Source of the DNA: Tribonema minus | Lineage: Eukaryota; Sar; Xanthophyceae; Tribonematales; Tribonemataceae | Reading direction: 5' to 3' | Length of the DNA: 64,000 bases | NCBI GenBank assembly: GCA_017506865.1 | Contig: JAFCMP010000542.1 | Location: 434,001-498,000, forward strand | Shown here: piece by piece, positions 11,905 to 24,400 of the stretch | Layout of the letters: each line of letters begins with the position of its first letter | How positions within the stretch are numbered: the stretch's first letter is position 1 | The notes under the pieces: model-generated | What the model was told of the DNA's origin: nothing | What the model saw: the letters and a program-made list of their open reading frames with translations, nothing else | Database searches by the model: none | Position numbers and translations under genes: made by a program

Positions 11905-12740
11905 CGGCAATCAGCTAGAGACACACCAGATCACAGAGGCTACTGCCTGAAGGACAGCAGAAGCCGTGGTTGCTTCTAGGGAATTCCCGGAGGCGGCTGC
12001 GGTCCGCGACCTCCTGCCCTGCGAGCTTGAGGTCTGTGTTTGCCTAGGGCGATGCAACAAATCCTCGAGATGGCATGGAGCACGCCCCAGACGCTGCACA
12101 ACTGTCTGACAATGGCATCACAACACTAGGGCGCTGGCACCAGAATCGGTCTGGCTTTGCCAGGAGGCATTCGTGCTCTCCTTTTGCGGCAGCACCACAA
12201 TCGATTGGTGGCTGCTCCACTGCGCCCTCTGCTGTTCGGAGGGTAGTGTGTCCTCTGTGATCTACTGACATATTACATGGCGGAAGTAGAGCCCAGAGGT
12301 ACCATAATGCCGGCAAGACAGACGATGCTCAACAATACTCGTTGGAGGTACAAAGATATGTTCAGCATGCGTTCACTATACTAGGGGGGCACCTTGGCCT
12401 GGGCTTGTATTGAGACATGAGCACACAATGCATGTCTCAACTAACACGTAGCTGGCATCGAACATAGGCCAGGCTAATGCCTGGGATTGAGACTACCTGC
12501 GGCGTGGAAGGGGAACCAGGGTGCAGCCTCTGGCGGCCCCCCCAACCTGCTGCTCTCGCAGAGGGCTCTGTGTAAAAAGCGTGGTTGTCTCTAGTTAGTA
12601 CACTAACACTGACGGCGGTTGGCGATGTGCATGCAATACTGGATCGCGGGAGGGTAGCACTTGTCGTTTTCCCTCCTCTGGGGGTATGGGGGTATTCCGC
12701 TGCCTCCATGCTTCACGGGCCGTCCCTATGACTGATGCCA
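11905..12740. repeat. About 1-kb dispersed repeat, copy A
   Basis: This is the first of three related segments (A, B at 12915-13925, C at 16275-18065). Shared blocks include GATCACAGA-GCTACTGCCT at the start, CGACCTCCTGCCCTGCGAGC, GGGGCACCTTGGCCTGGGCT and CCCCCCAACCTGCTGCTCTC. A and B lie in tandem with a period of about 995 bp and clear divergence. Short ORFs exist, but none is preserved in all copies. It is probably a non-autonomous mobile sequence or an old gene fragment. Confidence 0.75.
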
Positions 12741-12914
12741 GCCATACATCAAATGAACTAGTAACATCAACCCTAACCCCAAATTAGCATGGCCTGCACA
12801 GCTTTTGTTTACAATATTCCATTACTGAAGGCAGTATTCCAAACCGTACTCTGATGCTGAGCAAAAGTTGACTTTTATGTATGTGCACATGATAAAGCAG
12901 CCAAGTAGAAGTGA

Positions 12915-13925
12915 TCACGACAGATCACAGATGCTACTGCCTAACGTACAGCGGAAGGCCGTGGCTGTTGCCAAGAATTTACTTGGAGGCGGCTGCGGTT
13001 TGTGCGACCTCCTGCCCTGCGAGCTTGAGGTCTGTGTTTGCCTAGGGCGATGCAACAAATCCTCAAGATGGCATGACGCACGCCCCAGACGCTGCAGAAC
13101 TGTCTGACAATGGCATACTACAACACTAGGGCGTTGGCACCAGAATCAGCCTGGTTTGCCGGGAGGCATTCGTGCTCTCCTTTTGCGGCAGCATCACACC
13201 AGTTGGGGTGGCTGCTCAAAGCGCCTTTCGCTGTTCGGATGGCAGTGTCCTTTGTGATCTACTAACATATTAGCAGGCGGAAGCAGAGCCCAGAGGAACC
13301 ATGGAGCCGCAACATAGATGATGCTGAGCAGCACGCATAGACATAGGTAGACATAGGTAGACCTGCTGCACACAACTACATAGGGGCACCTTGGCCTGGG
13401 CTTGTAGTGAGACACAAGCATGAAATGCATGTCTCATCAAAACACAACATAGCTGGCATCGGACATAGGCAGGCTAATGCCTGATCATGAGAACACCCCT
13501 GTGGCGGGAAGGGGAACCAGGGTGCAGTTTCGGCGGCCCCCCCAACCTGCTGCTCTCGCAGAGGGCTCTGTGCAAACTGCGTAGTTGCTTCTAAAAGGAC
13601 TCTGGCACTTACGGTGGTTGGCGATAAGTATGCAGCACGAAATCGCAGGAGGGTAGCACTTGTTGTTTTCCCTCCTCTGGGGTATGGGGGTGCTTCCGCC
13701 CTCCCATACTTTCCGGGCCACCCCTATGTCCGATGCCAGCCGTAGGTCATTTAGATGAAGTATGGACAGTAATAGCATGGCCTGTGTAGCTGCCTTAGCC
13801 CCCCGCTACGGTCTCCACCTTCGGGGGCTTGGTGGTGAACCTTGGGCAAGTTCACTGCTGTACTAAGGGAGACCCGGGTACGTTCATGCCCTTGTTGTTA
13901 CTTGTTGTTAGTGGTGTAAGCATGG
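12915..13925. repeat. About 1-kb dispersed repeat, copy B
   Basis: This is the tandem neighbour of copy A. It extends further right than A, into GGTCTCCACCTT...GGGGGCTTGGTGGTGA and CAAGTTCACTGCTGTACTAA, both of which are also present in copy C near 17950-18015. Downstream similarity with copy C continues into the duplicated exon pair, so B and C belong to a larger old segmental duplication at an offset of about 4.1-4.2 kb. Confidence 0.75.
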
Positions 13926-14093
13926 CGACATTATAGTTTATACATGTATGTCTGAGAGAACGCTTCCACATCAAAACCATGTGTGCATTGCATGAGCTAT
14001 TGCATACGCTGGTAGAGTATTGTTGCTGATGATCACCAGTGATGTTGGATCATCATCCTGGGGATGACACTTTTTTTGGTGATGCTCCTAGCT

Positions 14094-14764
14094 CAACACA
14101 ATGCGCCACATGAAGTTCATGACGAGGCTGGTCGGGTCGGACTGCAACAAGAGCAGCGGATCCAACAGAATGTTCCTGGTCTTGAGAAGATAGTTCAGGT
14201 GAGCAACACACCTGCCCTTGTCTTGCTGTTTTGATGCACTAGTGCAAGCTAGCATGCGCCATATTTCGAACAGCACAACAACTGAGTAGTTGAACACACA
14301 TGTGTTGCTCCTGCACCAGACTCTTGTGTACGAAGTGGCATATTGAACAATGCAGCTTTTCAATCAGGCAATCACTGCTTGTATCAAGATTCTTCGCTGA
14401 TAATCGCATACAATGAGGCAGGCTGAAGTTATTGCATGCAGCGTCTGTCACCGAGCAGGGATGTTGCCGTTCAGGCTCAGTTTATACCTGTGTTCATCAT
14501 GCAGCCTTTCAATTTTTCCGGCTCTCAGCGTTTTCGTTCGCATGCTGATACTTTCCAAGTCGTACTACATATGTTCATCACTTATATATACAGACACAGG
14601 TACCCAACACGAGTTGTTGTTTGATGCATACATACTTACCCATGTGTTGACTGTGTTGTGGTCTCGTTCCGTTTGTACACAGGTGACAACGCTCAGCATC
14701 ACACGCGCCTCACACTTCATCTCGGCAACCACTGCTGCTCAGCCAGAAAGACAAGGTGTTACGA

Positions 14765-14796
<32 letters not shown>

Positions 14797-14797
14797 G
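14094..14797 (+). CDS. Putative exon pair, family member 1 (partial gene)
   Basis: Two exon-like blocks are conserved between this locus and 18260-18930. Block 1 ends at 14198 on a GTGAGC donor, with GLEKIVQ as the last residues. Block 2 starts at 14693 after a TACACAG acceptor (VTTLSITRASHFISA) and runs through a CAG repeat (poly-Ala/Ser frame) to a GT at 14798. In the sister locus the same splice signals bracket GLVKISQ and VTTFGIVHAPSYLSA. Conservation of exon blocks and splice sites, with diverged introns, suggests descent from a real gene. I cannot find its start, end or function. Confidence 0.3.
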
Positions 14798-15439
14798 GTT
14801 GTGTTCTTGCGGAGAGCAATCAAGCGGGGCGCAGGGGCAACAAGAGAGCAAAGGAGCGCGTTGAGCTTGCATATAGACACTATGAGTACATACATTGGCA
14901 CAGCTGGCTGCCGAGCATTGGTGACAGCGAGCGATCATACTTCAACAATTGCAATGCGCTAATGGCAGCATATGCCATTACACTGCTGCAGTTTGATGCT
15001 GCTGTGCGCTCTCCAGCGCTATATATACCTGAGACAGAGTCATAATGACATCATTAAATCAGCTCTGAATGTGTGTATGTTTCAACGAAGTTTCTGGCGG
15101 TGCTGTTTTTGCATGTCTTGGATCATCATGGTGTTGTTGGCGTTTTCCTATGATACAATTTGCAGTCAATAGTCAATTAACTTTTTCTTTGATCACAACG
15201 GTCCTCACGCTCGACAAATGTCTGTTGTCTCAGTTTGTCTGCACATGCAATGATTGATTGTGCTTGCTACATCATGCTGGGCATGGCTTCTGCGATGTTC
15301 ACACCATACGCACACACCAGTTATTTTTTGTGCTTGTGGTGAGCATGGCGTCTGCAATTTTAAATCATCCACAGTGCAGCACACACACAGCTCTGCAATG
15401 TCGAGTCATACACAGCTCATGTTGTCAGCAAAGCTAAGT

Positions 15440-16270
15440 TCATAGCTATAGGGTTTCCGCCCTCAGGCTGCAGGAAGTCAGTACATCCTGGGGCTTCTTC
15501 GCGCGCTAAGTACACGTTTTAATAAAGAGTACGTCTAAAGCTGGGCGACCGGTATGTGTTATGGTGCAAAGAGTACACCTATTGGGCTTTTTCGCGCCTG
15601 AGCGAGATTTTTGAATACAATGTACATGATCTGCGTCTGCACACAACTACAGTTTGTCAGACAGACCCTGGGCATGGCGTGTCACCACCTTTGCAGTTGA
15701 AGGAGAGAGAAAGCACACAGAGCGCTGAGCGAGGCTGAAAGTCATTTGAGTCAGCCTGGGCCAGCCTGTCAAGCGCCCTTATCGTTTGTGGAGCAGTGGA
15801 CCTGTTCAGAGCTTTGCTGTCTGAGCAAGCTCAGCCTGCAGCCCGTCGGAAAGTTCGAAGCCTGCGGAGCCTCTGCGGAGGACGCTGTCGCCATGGCTGT
15901 AAACGGAATGGTAAGCCGTCTGTGCATGCGTCCATTGAGCCAGATGGGTTGTACACGCAGCGTTAAGGTAAAGTTCGCACCGTCGTGCAAGATCAACCAA
16001 CATATCTTTCGCACCGCTGCTCCGTCAACATTCGGAGCATGCACGATTGCAAGTAGTAGTGACACAACACATCAATATCGATTCATTGGTTCGCAGCTAT
16101 GACAACTGGCGCTTGTCGGCATCAAGCCCAGTATAAATTTCATCCAGTTCGCCGGGCATTAGCTGCGGTTCCACTTGCTGGGGGGCTCTGGCAACGATTC
16201 ACGTGCACAAGCATACCAATACAAGCGCTCTGGCTGCCTGTCTCACCTCTGCATTTCCTTGTGATGCAAT
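15440..16270. other. Short dispersed-repeat signatures, otherwise nothing recognised
   Basis: At about 15445-15530 and 15585-15640 there are two partial matches to the element signature (GGGCTTTTTCGCGCCTGAGC, then CGAG, and a TAATAAAGAGTAC relative). The rest up to the start of repeat copy C shows no supportable gene. Confidence 0.4.
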
Positions 16271-16274
16271 GTGA

Positions 16275-18065
16275 TTGCTGCTTCAAAGCACCCTCTGCTG
16301 TTCGGATGGTAGTGTCATCTGTGTTCTACTAACATTTATGATAGATGGCGGAAGTAGAGCCCAGAGACACCATGGTGCCGCAACGTACTGTACATTGTGT
16401 CCATCACCATAGAGAGATGTACAAAAGTGGTACCCAAGCTCGTTAACGCCGAAAGGCGTGGCAGCGAATGCGGCTGGTTTGGTGGGTGGGCTGGGCTGCA
16501 GGGCTTGCAGGAGCTAGCACCAGCGGCCCCCAGGTGATGCCAGCGTGCGTAGCCCCTTCGAGAGAACTTCAAACGTGTGGTGGTGTCTCGGAAGCCCTGG
16601 CTGGCGTGCGGAGGAGGGACAGGGAGCGGCTTGGCGTGCTTGGAGAGCAAGCGGAGTCGGCTGCACGCCACGGCACCAACCACAAGTTACTAGCAGCGGT
16701 AAATGGCAATATCTTGTCAGGCTTGCAGCCTGCGGTGAGCCGTGACCTCGCTCATCAAGGAGGCGATGCTTTACTTAGTTATATAGCCTTTCTCTCTAGC
16801 GTCAGCGCCTGGCGCCCAGTGACTCCCTCTGCTTATCTCTATGATATCGGGGTTCACGTAGATAGCCACAATCTCCAGTTCAGGGCCCATCATGGTGACC
16901 TTGGCCTGCATGAAAACTTTGAGATGGAGTCTGCGTGGAGCTGGGTGGCCCTTAGAAGGGTCTGTCTGTGGGGGGAGAGTCTTGCAGCTTTGTTTGGTAT
17001 CCCTGCTAGTGTGTGGGGGACAGTCGCTTGCGGATGCTTTGTTGGGGGTGATATGGGAGGCCCGGTGAACCACCGTCCCGCTCATCAAGGAGGCGATGCT
17101 TTGCTTAGTTATATAGCCTTTCTTTCTAGCGTCAGCGCCTGGCGCCCAGTGACTCCCTCTGCTTATCTTTATGATATCGGGGTTCACGTAGATAGCCACA
17201 ATCTCCAGTTCAGGGCCCATTATGGTGACCTTGGCCTGCATGAAAACTTTGAGATGGAGTCTGCGTGGAGCTGGGTGGCCCTAAGACGGGTCTGTCTGTG
17301 GGGGGAGAGTCTTGCAGCTTTGTTTGGTATCCCTGCTAGTATGTGGGGGACAGTCGCTTGCGGGTGCTTTGTTGGGGGTGATGTGGGGGGCGGGGTGTGG
17401 CGTGCAAGCTTTGCATGCTACATCCAAGAGTGAGAACAAGGCGACACACCTACAACATGGCATTTCCACAGCCACAAGTGGAATATAATAAAAGTACAAA
17501 AGCTAGCCACAGTGCATTCACTGACATAGGGGGCACCTTGGCCTGGGCTTTCAATGGGACATAGCAAGAACATATTGACAACAAAAGATCAGCTGGCATT
17601 GAACATAGGCAGGCTTGGTGCTGGATATGAGATTCCCCTGTGGTGTGGAAGGGGATACAGGGTGCAGTCTTGTGGCGGCCCCCCCAACCTGCTGCTCTCG
17701 CAGAGGGCTCTGTGTAAAAATTGCGTAGCTGCCTCTCGAAGTACACTGACACTGACGGCGGTTGGCGATGTGCATGCAGCACTGAATCGCGGGAGGGTAG
17801 CACTTGTTGTTTTCCCTCCTCTGGGGGTATGGGGGTATTCCGCTGCCTCCATGCTTCCCGGGCCGTCCCTATGTGCAATGCCAGCCGTAGCTCATACGAA
17901 GTATGTGATAACTTAGCATGGCCGATGTAGCTAGTTTTCCTCCGCTATGGTCTCCACCTTGTTGTGGTGCGGGGGCTTGGTGGTGAGCCTTGGGCAAGTT
18001 CACTGCTGTACTAAGAGAGACCCGGGTAGGTTCATGTCCTTGGCCCTTGTCATTGCTGGTGTAGC
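16275..18065. repeat. About 1-kb dispersed repeat, copy C, split by about 1.1 kb of other sequence
   Basis: The left part (16275-16385) matches copy B around 13210-13310 (CTGTTCGGATGGTAGTGTC, GAGCCCAGAG). The right part (17525-18065) matches B from about 13380 onward. Between them, about 16390-17520 is foreign to A and B and contains the 330-bp tandem repeat, so it looks like an insertion. Confidence 0.7.
16750..17409. repeat. 330-bp tandem repeat, two units, inside a long ORF
   Basis: The units start at 16750 and 17080 and are near identical. The 330-bp period equals 110 codons, so the plus-strand ORF (16468-17433, 321 codons) stays open through both. The minus strand is also open over most of the array. 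It reads a more protein-like phrase (GPELEIVAIYVNPDI, twice) that resembles the beta-strand of endonuclease/exonuclease/phosphatase folds in non-LTR retroelements. That resemblance is weak and is a suggestion only. Confidence 0.65.
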
Positions 18066-18259
18066 TAGAGCGACCTGAGAATGCATACCTGCCTGCCTAG
18101 ACATTGTTTTCATTCAAAACATTCATGATCAACACCACCGGTGTTAGATTGTGCATTGCATGAGCCATAGCGGATGTAGGTATGTAAGGTATGGTAGCTG
18201 ATCATCCCACTGACTTGTCAGAACTCATCCTGGGATACTACTGCGTGGTGATGCTCCGA

Positions 18260-18965
18260 GCTCAACACACCACATTGCTCAACACGCCACATTGCTCAAC
18301 ACGCCACACCAACACATGGCAAGGCTGCAAGACTGCCCGTGCTTCAACCAGAGCGGCGGTCACCACACAAGACTATCTTGGTCTTGTGAAGATATCTCAG
18401 GTGAGCAACACAGTTGTCCTTGTAGAAGCAGCAGTGCCTATGCCACATTGAGCCATCATTTGAGCAGTTGATCACACGTCTAGAACCCGCAGCTGCCCCT
18501 TGCACACGGTGTCATGTTGACGCTATTTGTGTCGTCATACAGCTCGCACCGTTTTAGCAGGCCACTTGTAGCATAAAGTGGTTGTAGCCCAATATGCTGC
18601 GTCTGTAGTTGAGCAGCAATATTAGACATTGCCGTGCTTTGGTCAATGAAAATCTATGTCTGTCACAGCTGTGAGCGCTCAAGTACTGAAGGCCCCTAGC
18701 ATCATTGGTGCGCGCTTGATGTTGCTTATGCGGGCATGACTTGCGTCAGAGCATGACTACTACATATGACACCAGGGTACTCAAGCGCACCGCCAATGTT
18801 TTGTTGTCATTTTGTTGTGCACAGGTGACAACGTTCGGCATCGTACACGCGCCATCCTACCTGTCGGCGGATGCTGCAGCTCCATCAGCAACGCAAGCAG
18901 TGCCAGTAGGTGCAGCAGCAGCAGCAGAAGTGAGTGTGCTTGTGAGCACTTACTTATTGTTGTGA
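18260..18965 (+). CDS. Putative exon pair, family member 2 (partial gene)
   Basis: This is the paralogous counterpart of 14094-14797. Block 1 ends at 18400 on the same GTGAGCAACAC donor. Block 2 begins at 18825 after GCACAG and reads VTTFGIVHAPSYLSADAAAP, then an Ala-rich segment to a TGA at 18963-18965. The first block begins with a short tandem repeat of GCTCAACACRCCACATT. Function is unknown, and both members may be remnants. Confidence 0.3.
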
Positions 18966-19299
18966 TGCAGTATGCACCTCTATCATCTTTATTGTCAGCG
19001 GCACAAGGCACTGTGTTTCTCACCTGGAATGGGAGGGGCACAAGGGGGGGTGCAAGATTGGGAAGCGTGCAGCGCTCGCATACACACACACGTGTACATT
19101 GGCACTGCTGGCTGCTGAGCATCAGCGCCAGCAGCTGTTATACTTCAACTTGAAGCATTCACACAGCATTCATGGCAGATAACATTTGAACAGTGACATT
19201 GTGCTTTGTGTGCGCTCTTCAGCGCTACACTTGAGGCGAATGATGGCAATCTCAATCTAAATCAAGACATGCTGTGCCCTCAAAAGCAGTGGTGTGATG

Positions 19300-21495
19300 G
19301 CGCTGTTGTTATGCAATGCATTATATCGATGATGCCGTGTTGCAAGATTGCATGTATTCACACACGGTCCTGTCTCTGTTGTTGGCGCTGCTGATATGCA
19401 TCACTATGTACTGTTTCAGTCGATTGCATCTAGCTCCAGGTAGTTTTGACGATGGTCGCGTATTTGGGGCCAAGAACTTCGAAATGCCTGCTGTGTGTGT
19501 CAACAGCACCGCGTCTGTTCAGCTAGTTGAAGTTGTACACCTTGCACCTTCCACATGTGAACCATCAGCACAGACCCAGGTTGAACAGCCAGCCACCGAA
19601 AGACTTCAATATATACCAAACGCGTGTGGCTTCTGCAGAGACGGCGGTTCAGGTAGATTCAGGTAAGGTAACAGGCTGTCTGTGTGTGCGCAGGGCATGG
19701 GGCGCTCTTCAACCATTGCTGCCAACAGTGTGTTACGATGTGCTTGATGATGCGCTTGACTTCAGCAACATGAAAGCAACAACTTGAAGTGGGGTATTGC
19801 ATATCGCGCCCGTAGGCGTGGTATCAGATGAGTTTGTGGCAAGTTTGTGAATGCTGTTGTGCGGTACTTCGGAGTGTGTAATTTTGAAGAAATTGCACTT
19901 GCAATGGTTGATTCTGCCTTCAGGATAAGACATCAACAACGCTTGCTATAGATACCTGGAATACTGGGGGGTTTGTAGAGGGAATGTCAGGGACATGTGC
20001 TGCCTGAGCTGCAAATGATGTGCCCTGATGGCGAACAAGTTGCCAAGCACAGGCATGTGTGTTACACGTGAACAAGCAGGTGCCTCAACATACAGAAATA
20101 GACCCCAACAGGAGAAGACCTGACATCGCCGTATTTGACATGGCTGAGGTCAAGGGATGTGGATAGCGCAAGCATATACATGCGCTGAATGGTTCACGTG
20201 CGTTCATTGTGCAGTGACAGGCAAGCAAACCTGCTGCTGCTACTCTTGACAGCACTGCATTGCAACTGCACGCAGGCCAGCAACACCATCAACAACAGAC
20301 GTGCCATATACGCGACATTACAACTTCAACAAGTGACGCATACTCACTTCAACAGAGGCAGCAGTGCACACAGAGGCCATGGATGGCGGCGGCATCATCG
20401 CTAAAGTACACGTGGACGAAACTGTATTGTGTGGAAAGCACGCGCCGTGCGATGGATGGCTAGCAGAGCGCGCAACGCCGTGCGCGGCGAAAGCGGGTGC
20501 GCGCACTGCGTCCACTGTTGTTGTTGCTGAACACCACCGCAGTGTCCCCCCCCCCCCCCCCCCCCCTTCTTCACCGCCCCGCCTGGTGACTTGTTGAAGT
20601 TGACTTCCTCGCGCCAATACCCGAGAAAGCTTTCGCATTGTTGAAGCCACAGCAGCCAGGAGCTGGCGCATCACGCACTGGTGCCCGCGCGGTGCTGTGG
20701 AGTACAGCTCTAAACATGGTTTTGTACACAGAACGCTAACCGCTACCCCCGGCCAATACGCACCACACTCTGGACATCGACAGGGTTTTTCTTTTTTGTC
20801 GGTTTTCTCAGCGAAGTATTTGACATGCACAGGGTCTAGCTACAGATTTTGTCTCGGCTGCTTCTGCTGAGCGGCGGTGATGCGCTCTTGTGCGGCCGAG
20901 TGTGTGCAACACCCGCTGCGCAAAAGCTGCATAATCACCTCACCCCCTTGCTGCCGCTGTCCCCTCCAGCAAGTTCAAGTTGAACGTGCAACCGCCTTGG
21001 GTCACACAAAACCAAAGTGGTATGCGGGTGGGTGGCGTGTTGCATGTAGCAATGCCAGCTCGAGTGATGAGCGCTGCTGGTTGTCCCCCTGCCCCCCCCC
21101 CCCCCCCTGCCCCCCGCCCCCCCGCCCACCATCGCCGCGATTCCCTCATCCAGGGCCACTGCTGCCTGTGCGGCTGTGCAAAGACAGGCGGATTGCATTG
21201 CCTTGCCTGCCGCATCAACCTGTGGCACCACACCACCGCTGGCGACGCCAGTGTTGCCACGATCAACAAGCCCCCCCGCCCCCGTCTTCATTGCGCTGCT
21301 CAACACCCCCCACTTGCCCTTAGGCGCACTGGCCATGGTTGGCGTTGGCATAATCTCTCATCGTCAACACCGCTCCCATCTGCGTGTCTCCTCAGCCCCC
21401 CCTCCACCTCTGCCCCGGCGCTGCAGCTGCCGCAGCGTGCGCTGCTGTGCCGCCACCGCAACAGCCGTAGCCGCTGCAGCGCGCATCCATTCGGC
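19300..21495. other. 3' flank of ATG1; no recognised gene
   Basis: The stretch contains a 21-nt poly-C run (20546-20566), other C-rich tracts (21080-21130) and short TTCAAC motifs. The long plus-strand ORF over 20980-21867 is antisense to the last ATG1 exon and is explained by that exon's GC-rich Ala/Gln codons. No separate gene can be supported. Confidence 0.45.
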
Positions 21496-24400
21496 CTACA
21501 CAGCCTGCTGCGACGCGGCGCTGGACATCTGCATGGGCACCGCCGCCGCCGCCGCCACACCTGCAGGCGCCGCCGCGCTGCCGCCGCTGCTGCCTGTGCG
21601 CGAGAGCCTGGCGGCAGGGGCTTCCTGCTGCTGCTGCTGCTGGTGTTGGTGCTTGCGCGCCATGGCGTCCGCGCCTTCCACAAAGCGCTCCAGGTAGGCC
21701 TGCAGCGTCCTGCGGTCCGTCTCGCTCAGGCCCTGCGCAGGACTGCACGACACGCAAACATTGTCTTGAGGACAACAGGTGGACTGAAGTGCAAGCAGGG
21801 GCAAGGACAAGGGGTTGTGTGTGTGTGGGGGGGGGGGGGGGGGGGGGGGAAGGAGCGGTCCAATTGAGAACTGCAGCAAGGATGCATCAACATGCTCAGG
21901 GTCAAGCGAGGGCTGAGATAGGGGGCAGGGTCACGTTAGGGATTGGGGGCGGGCGGATGAGTCTACTTGAGAGCTGCAACAGCATGCACCATTGCAGAGC
22001 AATTCTGATGAAGTATCACCAGTGCTCAGCACACATTCAAGAAGTTGGCAATGGCGGTGTCTAAAGCAAGCGACAGCGGCAATTGAGGAAAAGCCAGCAC
22101 ACCGCTTGAAGGCCTTCCTCGCTCAATTCCCCGCTGCGTCAATACTGCCACGCACTGGACCACAGCTTTCAGGGAGACAAAACAAATGAATAAAAGCTCG
22201 CTACACACTCGAACACCAGCTCTGGGGGGCATCAAGAAACAGAAGCTCGCTACATACACTTGAACACAGCTCCGGGGCGCATACAAGTTGAAGTTGACGC
22301 TCACCCCGTGGACCCCTGCGACAGGCGCCCCGCCCCCTGCTGAGCGCTGCCGCCGATGCTCGCATCCAGCAGCAGCGTCTCCACCAGCAGCGCCGCGCGC
22401 TCAAACCGCTCACGCCCCTGCTCCCACTGCCCCAGAACCTCGCTCACAGCGGCGTCGTTGGCGAGTTTGAGAGCTGCCAGCAGCACCAGACGCTCCGCCG
22501 AGAGTGCCGTTTCGGCGGCGGCGGTTGGGGAGCTGGGCTGCGGCGCCTCAGGCGACTCTGCAGGGGGGCGGTCCTGATCCCTCATAGGATCCCGATTGGT
22601 GGGATCGCGATTAGGGTCTGCCCTGGTAGGATCGCGCTGGGGCTCCCTAGACCAGCTGGTGGTGTTAGCCAGAGCGTTGTCCATCTCGCTCGCTGAGGCA
22701 GCGGGTTGGCTCTTGAGCTGTGACAGGGCAAAAGGCAAATGCGGATGGGGGGCAGGCTTATGGTGAATCAATCGCCTTGCTGAAAATGCAGGGTTATGGA
22801 TTACCGATTTATAATTGTCACCTGCAATGGCGGGTGGGACCGATTTGATACGTGGAGCACCGCTACAAAGTCAAACCACCATGACGAGCACTGCCACAAA
22901 AGTCAAACCAGCAACGCAGCTCACTCTTGGTGTATGTTCCTAAACACCCGAGAGCAAATAACGATTGCTAAAGGTTTGTCGCAAGGTGTTCATGGCTGAT
23001 TTGCCTGATGCTGATCGTAGCCCTACCTACACCCTACCCAACCACACTTAGGGCACCTCAACTCCTCAAGCAAGCATATGATAACATCATGCGCCTGTGC
23101 GCTGGTTGATCACTGCTGTGCACTGTCTGTACTGCTTCTGCACTGCATCATCCAACAATGCCTGGTCAAAGACACTTGCGTTCACCACATTTCTCATCAC
23201 CTACTGAACCAATGAGGTGCAACAGGTACGCTGTGCATGTACAAGCTGTGGCGTTGCACAGGCGAGAAAACTGCGGTGACCTTGCTGCCGTCACCTCTGC
23301 CTACTGCAGCACCGAACACCAGACACTTCAACGCTTCACAAACTTCAACTTCCACTACCCAGAGACACTACATACATACATACCTTGGCATTGCACTGCT
23401 CCGAGCGGTCGAGCACTGCTGCAAACTGCTGTGCCAGCCACTGCTGCAGACCCTCCCCCCACGCCGTCACCTGCCGTATAGCATCCGCTGAACCCCCCCC
23501 CCTGCCCCCTCCGCACCCCCCACCCCCCCTTTATTGGGGGCACCGGCCACCCCCCTCTGTGCCTCCTGTCGAAGGGCGTCTTGGGCCTGGCGGGCCCATG
23601 TGATGGCCGTTTTTACCATGCTGAGGCTCTTGAGGTACAGGACCAGGGCCTCGCCAAAGAGCCGCATGCCATCTGCGCGCACATGTAACAGATGATTGTT
23701 GTTATTTACAATGAAGATGAATACGGAATGATCTCTTTTCAGCCAGTCAACAGGTTTGAAGTAGGGAAGAAGTACCACTCAGGTCTAACTAAGGCGTTGC
23801 ACATGGACTGGCTTTCTCAATTAAAGTGTGCAGTCATGTATGCGCTCTACCAGGGTCCATGACTCAGGGGTGAATGCAGTGAGCGGAAAGTGTGTGACGG
23901 TGACAGATGATGATGGAGAAAGCCTGAATTGCACGCACTGCTACCCCTTACCCCAACAGCAATCCCAAACTCATTGAGTGCGCATGCACAGCACTGACGG
24001 AGCAGCTCTGAGCATCACATGCGTCAAAGTGCAGCAAAATCAACTTCAAGTTGAGGACTGTAGCCCCCGCGCACAGCGTCGCCAACATCGACACCTACTG
24101 TGCTTCATGAAGAGATTCTTCATCAATGATTTCATTTTTGACCTATGGACCTGAGCGCCATTGCGGGCGGCGAGCCAGCATCAGTGATTCAGTATGGCCC
24201 TGGTGCAGCGCAGCTTCTTCAACAATTATTTCAACATAAACTTCAACTTCAACTCACGGACCTGAGTGCATTGCGGGCGGCGAGCCAGCATTAGTATTGC
24301 CCTGGTGCAGCGGCTCAGCAGCAGTGCCAGTAGCGCCCTCCCCCTCCAGACCCCCCATTCCCAGGCCCAGCGCAATACTGACTCCCAGCGAGCTGCTGCG

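Noticed and set aside
20980-21867. 295-codon plus-strand ORF
   Set aside because: It is antisense to the last ATG1 exon and to C-rich intron/UTR tracts. Its Pro/Arg/Cys composition is the shadow of GC-rich codons.
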